The notes below the pieces were generated by a model. It worked only from the letters and a program-made list of their open reading frames with translations. It did not search any database and was not told the origin of the DNA. A program made the translations under genes and the position numbers. Of a DNA stretch of 64,000 nt, positions 59,499 through 64,000 are shown piece by piece (position 1 is the first letter of the stretch; every line of letters begins with the position of its first letter). Source of the DNA: Agrobacterium rosae. GTDB lineage: Bacteria > Pseudomonadota > Alphaproteobacteria > Rhizobiales > Rhizobiaceae. Where the stretch lies: positions 345,096-409,095 of the forward strand of contig NZ_NXEJ01000008.1 in NCBI RefSeq assembly GCF_002915175.1, given 5' to 3'.

Positions 59499-60038
59499 TT
59501 ATCGACGGTAAACTGCAGCCGCGAGTTGGTCTGCAAGTTCGTTGCCAATGTTTCCCTGATGGCCTTTGCACCAAGCTATGGTTAGAAGCTTATTTTCCAA
59601 AAGCTGGCGATCGAGTAATTTCCATAAATCCTGATCTGGAATACCCCGGTTTCGCGCTCTCGGGTTGGGATTGTATCGTCGCCAACCGTTGTTTTTCCAG
59701 ATTGGTAGCCAATAGTTGCTACCTTCTACGACATATGCAGAATCCGACCAGATGGTTATTGCGTATGACTTTGCTTGATCGCTCGCCCATTTCGCGGCCT
59801 CAAGCGCTGCGACCAGTTCAAGGGCGTTATTGGTAGCACCATCAAAGCGACCCGATCCCGTTGCGAGCGTCTCTTCAGCGCTCATGGCAACGAAAGCCCA
59901 GCCGCCCTTTCCTGATCCGGCATCGTAGGATCCATCGACGTAAATATCCATACGTCCAGGCTCTGGGTTCAGAGCCTGCTGACGTGCTTCGTCAAGATCG
60001 GGGATTTCAGTGGCCAGGTTCACGACTCTTAAATTCAT
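59499..60038 (-). CDS. rnhA: Ribonuclease HI
   Basis: 179 residues. Hydrolyses RNA in RNA-DNA hybrids with Mg2+. The four carboxylates are visible: Asp in IYVDGSYD, Glu in NNALELVAAL, Asp in IWSDSAYV, and Asp in GNELADQLA, with the handle-like WKNNGWRRYNPNPRARN and GHQGNIGNE. The first 28 residues are an extension before MDIYVDG, and a start there is possible. It may be a second copy beside a chromosomal rnhA. It is divergent from a GGDEF gene 21 bases away. Confidence 0.85.
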   Translation of the reverse strand: MNLRVVNLATEIPDLDEARQQALNPEPGRMDIYVDGSYDAGSGKGGWAFVAMSAEETLATGSGRFDGATNNALELVAALEAAKWASDQAKSYAITIWSDSAYVVEGSNYWLPIWKNNGWRRYNPNPRARNRGIPDQDLWKLLDRQLLENKLLTIAWCKGHQGNIGNELADQLAAAVYRR

Positions 60039-60059
60039 TTAAAGTTATTTAAGGCAACG

Positions 60060-60947
60060 ATGCTAGATATCTCACGAGCACTCATGGAGCCATCGGCTAT
60101 GCTCGCATTTATCGACCATTATGTAAAAAAGGCATGTTCGACAAACCGCTTCGAGACCCGTCGCGACGTCCTGTCCTTTGCGCTGTCTATCACCCTCTGC
60201 GTTACGATTGCGGCGGATGTCCTTAATGTGGTGGCGCATTACAGCCTGGATGGGCTGGGATGGCTGCCATATGATGTCGTTCCGGCAGCAACTGTCGGCG
60301 TGATCATCTCCACCCTAGTAGCGTCCAGCCTGACATTTTCCATCACTTACGTTGTAGGACTTGCTATCCATCATCTGACGATATCGAGAGCAACGTTCGA
60401 ACGTTTAAGCCGCACGGACATGCTGTCGGGCCTCCTCAACCGGAGAGCTTTCCTTGAGGAAGCGATGCGCGCGCCTGCAAACTCGTCATTGATTTTGTTC
60501 GACATCGATAAGTTCAAATCGATCAACGATCAGTACGGCCATGACATCGGCGATCAGGCAATCATCGCTGTTGCGACCAACCTTTCGGAAATTTTTGCGC
60601 ACTGCAAAGCCGTTGCTCGCATCGGCGGAGAGGAGTTTGCGGTATTGGTCTCGGCGCTGACCCCCACGGAGCGGTTTGCTTTGGCCCAACGTTGCCGGGA
60701 ACTCATTGCCGCCCAATCATTTGAGGCAGGATCATCGCGTTTTCACGTTACGATTTCCGGTGGTGTGGCAGATCAGGAAGATCATCCCACGTTCGAGGCT
60801 CTTTACACGGCGTGCGATAAGGCACTCTATCTTGCCAAGGCGTCCGGCAGAAATCGCGTCGTGCACAGCAGGGACATCCAGTCTCTGGAACGACCTGAAG
60901 CACACAAGGCGCGCGTTCCCGTGAAAAGAGGGTCCATTCAGAAATAA
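60060..60947 (+). CDS. Membrane diguanylate cyclase (GGDEF)
   Basis: 295 residues. Two membrane segments near 40-60 (LSFALSITLCVTIAADVLNVV) and 78-110 (VPAATVGVIISTLVASSLTF), then a GGDEF domain (about 125-280) with DIDKFKSINDQYGHDIGD and an intact RIGGEEF active site. It has no EAL domain and no evident sensor domain. It makes c-di-GMP from two GTP. Its input is unknown. It is the third c-di-GMP protein in this window. Confidence 0.9.
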   Translation: MLDISRALMEPSAMLAFIDHYVKKACSTNRFETRRDVLSFALSITLCVTIAADVLNVVAHYSLDGLGWLPYDVVPAATVGVIISTLVASSLTFSITYVVGLAIHHLTISRATFERLSRTDMLSGLLNRRAFLEEAMRAPANSSLILFDIDKFKSINDQYGHDIGDQAIIAVATNLSEIFAHCKAVARIGGEEFAVLVSALTPTERFALAQRCRELIAAQSFEAGSSRFHVTISGGVADQEDHPTFEALYTACDKALYLAKASGRNRVVHSRDIQSLERPEAHKARVPVKRGSIQK

Positions 60948-61015
60948 AAGGGTGCCCTTCCGTTTGCTGCCTAAAGATGGGATATCGGTGATATCAAGTG
61001 ATCGAGGCAGGCAAC

Positions 61016-61597
61016 ATGAGTACGAAATTCCCTCAAATCTTCCTAGTTCGTCACGGAGAGACCGAGTGGTCACTTTCAGGGCGGCATACCGGCCGCAGCG
61101 ACATAGCTCTTACGGAAAACGGAGAGGGTGCTGCGAGGCTTGTGGAAGGTCGAATACCTCAAATTCATTTCGACGCGGTTTTTTCAAGCCCATCTCAACG
61201 CGCAAGAAGAACCTGCGAATTGGCCGGTTTTGGCTCCAAAGTCGAGATAGACGATAATCTCGCTGAGTGGGACTATGGCCGCTATGAAGGCATCACCACT
61301 AAAGACATCCAAACCCATAGTCCAGGCTGGAACGTCTTTCGAGACGGTTGCCCTGATGGAGAGAGCGTCTCGGATGTCGCCGCCCGTGCCGATGTCGTGA
61401 TAAAGAAGATCAGAGCAGTCGATGGGAATGTCCTGATTTTTTCGAGCTCACACTTCCTGCGGGTTCTAGGGGCTCGATGGCTTGGACTGGGAGCCGAAGC
61501 AGGCTCGTTTTTTATTCTGGACACGACCAGCATCAGTATTCTCGGCTATGAACACAATATGCAAGAACCGGTCGTTCGAAGCTGGAACCAGACATAG
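61016..61597 (+). CDS. Histidine phosphatase (phosphoglycerate mutase-like) family protein
   Basis: 193 residues. LVRHGETEWSLSGRHTGRSD holds the phospho-accepting His (RHG), FSSPSQRARRTCELAG has the conserved Arg, and SSSHFLRVLGARW the second His, as in small fructose-2,6-bisphosphatase and alpha-ribazole phosphatases. The start MSTKFPQ at 61016 is preferred over a GTG 6 codons upstream. It lies 39 bases before the G6P dehydrogenase gene, perhaps in the same transcript. Substrate unknown; a sugar phosphate is a fair guess. Confidence 0.85.
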   Translation: MSTKFPQIFLVRHGETEWSLSGRHTGRSDIALTENGEGAARLVEGRIPQIHFDAVFSSPSQRARRTCELAGFGSKVEIDDNLAEWDYGRYEGITTKDIQTHSPGWNVFRDGCPDGESVSDVAARADVVIKKIRAVDGNVLIFSSSHFLRVLGARWLGLGAEAGSFFILDTTSISILGYEHNMQEPVVRSWNQT

Positions 61598-61636
61598 TCT
61601 CGTCTGAAACCTGATCTAGCTTTCACACCAGACCCT

Positions 61637-63178
61637 ATGATTGCCCTTGCGAATGTTGGAGACCTGATCTTGGACGCTGCACCTGCCCCTCCGGTTACAC
61701 TCGTCATCTTCGGTGCCACTGGTGACCTCACGCGTCGCCTCTTGATCCCATCATTGGTCAACCTCACACGCAGTGGGCTGGTGGGTGACGACCTGCATAT
61801 TCTTGGCGTGGGCATCGAACCTGGTGACGATGCCATGCTCGTGGAACGGCTCGATACATTTTTGGCAGGGTTGGGCGGGGCAGAACCCATCTCCATGGAT
61901 CAGGCCTGGCTTCGACTGAAACAACGCATTTCCTATATCAGCGGTGACTTCACGAAAGATGACGTCTTCCTCGAAATCTCAAAGCGTCTTGCACAAACCA
62001 CGGTTAGCAACGCCGCGTTCTATCTCGCAGTTCCCCCGCAGTTCTTCGGGACAATCACTGAAAAACTAGGGCAACACGGGCTTGTCACCGAAAATGATAA
62101 TACCTTTAGAAGGATCGCGATCGAAAAACCCTTCGGAACCGATCTCGCATCTGCGCGAGCGTTGAACGCGCAAATTTTGAATACCGTGTCTGAGAAACAA
62201 GTCTATCGGCTGGATCATTTTCTGGGCAAGGAGACCGTCCAGAACATTATGACGACGCGGTTTGCCAATATGATGATCGAGGCGCTGTGGAACAGCAACT
62301 ACATCGATCACGTGCAGATAACAGCCGCTGAAGTCGTGGACGTTGGTTCGCGGGGCAAATTTTATGATGCCACCGGCGCGTTACGTGACATGGTCCCCAA
62401 CCACCTTTTCCAACTTCTGGCCATGGTCGCCATGGAGCCACCAAACAGTTTCGGTGCGGAAGCCATTCGTAATGAGAAAAGCAAACTGCTGGAAGCATTG
62501 CGGATCTACACTCCCGAGGAAGCGCAAACTCACTCAGCCCGCGGCGCATATACTGCAGGAACGGTGAATGGCGCGACGATCCCCGCCTATCGGGAAACGA
62601 AAGATATCGCGCCCGAATCCCATACTGAAACCTTCGTGGCCTTAAAGCTTTACGCGGATACCTGGCGTTGGGCGGGTGTTCCCTTTTACCTTCGAACCGG
62701 CAAGGCAATGAACGCGCGCGATACGGAAATCGTCGTCACCTTCAAGCAGGTTCCTTTTGCTCAGTTCCGTGAAACCGACGTCGCGCGAAAGCTGCCACCA
62801 AACCGGCTCGTCATTCAGGTCCAGCCGGATGAGGGAATCAGCATGGAATTGTCAATCAAGTCACCGGGTCAGTCGGTCGATACCGTACCAGTGTCGCTGG
62901 ACTTTCGTTATGCGGACCAGTTCGACATCAGCAAGACGACTGGCTACGAGTCGTTACTCTACGAACTCTTCGTGGGCGATCAGACGCTGTTCCAGCGCGC
63001 CGATGGCATCGAAGCCGGATGGGCGGCTGTTCAGCCGTTCCTTGATCTCTGGGCCAAGGGCGGATCACCTGAAAGTTATGAACCGGGCAGTACGGGACCG
63101 AAATCAGCGCAGGATCTTATTGAACGAGATGGGCGCAGTTGGCGTCAAATAGGTCCGCACCCGCATAAGCAACCCTGA
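61637..63178 (+). CDS. zwf: Glucose-6-phosphate 1-dehydrogenase
   Basis: 513 residues. Oxidises glucose-6-phosphate to 6-phosphogluconolactone with NADP+. The nucleotide motif IFGATGDLTRRLLIPSL, the active-site YRLDHFLGKETVQNI with catalytic His, FAIEKPFGTD-like RIAIEKPFGTD, and PFYLRTGKAMN are all present. The length matches typical bacterial Zwf. Neither pgl nor edd follows, so this is probably an extra copy beside the Entner-Doudoroff set. The start MIALANVG has only a weak ribosome-binding site. It is convergent with the ABC ATPase gene. Confidence 0.92.
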   Translation: MIALANVGDLILDAAPAPPVTLVIFGATGDLTRRLLIPSLVNLTRSGLVGDDLHILGVGIEPGDDAMLVERLDTFLAGLGGAEPISMDQAWLRLKQRISYISGDFTKDDVFLEISKRLAQTTVSNAAFYLAVPPQFFGTITEKLGQHGLVTENDNTFRRIAIEKPFGTDLASARALNAQILNTVSEKQVYRLDHFLGKETVQNIMTTRFANMMIEALWNSNYIDHVQITAAEVVDVGSRGKFYDATGALRDMVPNHLFQLLAMVAMEPPNSFGAEAIRNEKSKLLEALRIYTPEEAQTHSARGAYTAGTVNGATIPAYRETKDIAPESHTETFVALKLYADTWRWAGVPFYLRTGKAMNARDTEIVVTFKQVPFAQFRETDVARKLPPNRLVIQVQPDEGISMELSIKSPGQSVDTVPVSLDFRYADQFDISKTTGYESLLYELFVGDQTLFQRADGIEAGWAAVQPFLDLWAKGGSPESYEPGSTGPKSAQDLIERDGRSWRQIGPHPHKQP

Positions 63179-63186
63179 AAACTTCG

Positions 63187-63999
63187 CTATCGCGCCATGG
63201 CGACGAGATTGCCGTTCGACGGTTGACGTATGATGTCCATCGGGACGTCGTAAATCCGCTGTAGTTCTTCACTGCTCATGATATCTGCCGGGGCGCCATG
63301 AGCTACCAGCTGGCCGGAGTGAAGAGCGATGATCTCATCGCAAAATCGAGCTGCCATGTTGATATCATGCAGCACCATGATGATGCTGATGCCTTTCTTT
63401 CGACATAGATCAGCAGTCAGAGCCAGAACGTCCAACTGATGCCTCACGTCCAGCGCTGAAATGGGCTCGTCAAGCAGCAGGCAGCTTGCGTCCTGCGCAA
63501 CCAGCATCGCCAGCCACACCCGCTGCCGCTCTCCGCCTGACAAGCTATCGACCATGCGGTCCGAGAATTTGGCCGTGCCGGTGAGTTCCAGAGCCTCTTC
63601 AACTTTCAGACGGTCGTCTTCTCCAAATCGTCCAAGTGCCCCGTGCCACGGATAACGTCCAAGTGCCACCAGCTCTCTGACCAGCATTCCCGGCGCTGCC
63701 GGAGTGCGCTGCGGCATGTAGGCCAGCCTACGCGCAAAGGGGCGGTTTCCCCAATCGGCCAATGCCTTGCCTTCAAACACGATCTGGCCACTACTCGGCA
63801 TCTCCTGACGGCCAATAAGCTTGAGAAGCGTCGATTTTCCTGAGCCATTATGGCCAATCAGCCCGATGGATCGGCCCGACCCAAGCTCCAGCGTCAAAGG
63901 ATGAAGAAGTATGCGCCCCTCGACAGCAAAACTCACATTGGAAAGCGACAGAAGTGGCGCGCCGGCATCTGGTGACGTTTTGTGAGCATTCGATTGCAT
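63187..63999 (-). CDS. Iron-siderophore-type ABC transporter ATP-binding protein (FhuC/FecE-like)
   Basis: 270 residues. Walker A GHNGSGKSTLLKL, MPQRTPAAPGMLVRELVALGRYPWHGAL (the FecCD-type Q-loop and YPW segment), signature LSGGERQRVWLAMLVA, LLLDEPISALDVRHQ and MVLHDINMAARFCDE. It is complete in the window: ATG at 63999. The other operon genes (permeases and binding protein) would lie beyond the right edge. It imports ferric siderophore, heme or cobalamin. Confidence 0.9.
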   Translation of the reverse strand: MQSNAHKTSPDAGAPLLSLSNVSFAVEGRILLHPLTLELGSGRSIGLIGHNGSGKSTLLKLIGRQEMPSSGQIVFEGKALADWGNRPFARRLAYMPQRTPAAPGMLVRELVALGRYPWHGALGRFGEDDRLKVEEALELTGTAKFSDRMVDSLSGGERQRVWLAMLVAQDASCLLLDEPISALDVRHQLDVLALTADLCRKKGISIIMVLHDINMAARFCDEIIALHSGQLVAHGAPADIMSSEELQRIYDVPMDIIRQPSNGNLVAMAR

Positions 64000-64000
64000 T

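Noticed and set aside
1-64000. tRNA, rRNA, insertion sequence or phage attachment site
   Set aside because: While reading the gene-free gaps I found no T-loop-like sequence, no transposase frame and no long terminal inverted repeats. A tool-based scan (tRNAscan, ISfinder) was not possible.

Overview
The window reads as part of a secondary replicon (chromid or megaplasmid) of an Agrobacterium/Rhizobium-type alphaproteobacterium. This is inferred from gene content. There are five complete or partial ABC uptake operons, each with its own regulator, several c-di-GMP proteins, an RTX-type secreted beta-glucanase, a GH3 beta-glucosidase resembling the Agrobacterium coniferin beta-glucosidase as I remember it, and almost no housekeeping genes apart from an ftsK-type translocase and a G6P dehydrogenase. 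I saw no rRNA, tRNA, insertion sequence, phage gene or CRISPR array.

Layout. 1-3793 (-): a GGDEF-EAL sensor followed by two tandem amino-acid-type solute-binding proteins, the second cut by the window edge. 3997-6396: a divergent pair of citrate synthase homologues, one with an N-terminal DNA-binding domain. 6528-10901: a fumarylacetoacetate-hydrolase-fold hydratase, a secreted GH16 glucanase, ureidoglycine aminohydrolase and an orphan methyltransferase. 11118-15935: a second GGDEF-EAL protein convergent with FtsK. 16238-23007 (+): a sugar operon with DapA-like aldolase, GntR, MalEFGK-type importer and a PfkB kinase resembling sulfofructose kinase YihV. 23042-32731: a polyol/ketose system. 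Its left arm (-) is an RbsABC-type importer plus two SDR dehydrogenases. Its right arm (+) is a split transketolase, an FGGY kinase and a SorC regulator. Three copies of one 16-bp palindrome mark its three promoters. 32895-37677: an autotransporter with exact 207-bp repeats, a DeoR repressor and a NudK/DUF4406-like pair.

37722-45087 (-): a Dpp-type oligopeptide importer with an RraA-like protein and a cytoplasmic gamma-glutamyltransferase homologue, divergent from a LysR gene. 46307-52630 (+): a PotABCD-type importer with an HpcH/HpaI-fold lyase, a nitrilase-superfamily amidase and a second RraA-like protein, followed by another LysR gene. 53839-59399: a haloperoxidase-like hydrolase, then TetR, a GPH/MFS permease and a GH3 beta-glucosidase. 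59499-63999: RNase HI, a diguanylate cyclase, a histidine phosphatase, G6P dehydrogenase and an iron-siderophore-type ABC ATPase.

How the parts fit. Most of the window is a series of transporter, catabolic enzyme and local regulator cassettes for plant-derived sugars, polyols, peptides and amines. The strongest candidates for undescribed biology are five. The SorC-controlled split-transketolase regulon has visible promoters and operators. The paired RraA-like proteins have both lost the D-x20-R-D aldolase motif. The DNA-binding citrate synthase faces a partner whose catalytic Asp is Glu. The two binding proteins are cotranscribed with a c-di-GMP sensor. The peptide-binding protein has an in-frame TGA followed by 32 coding-like codons.
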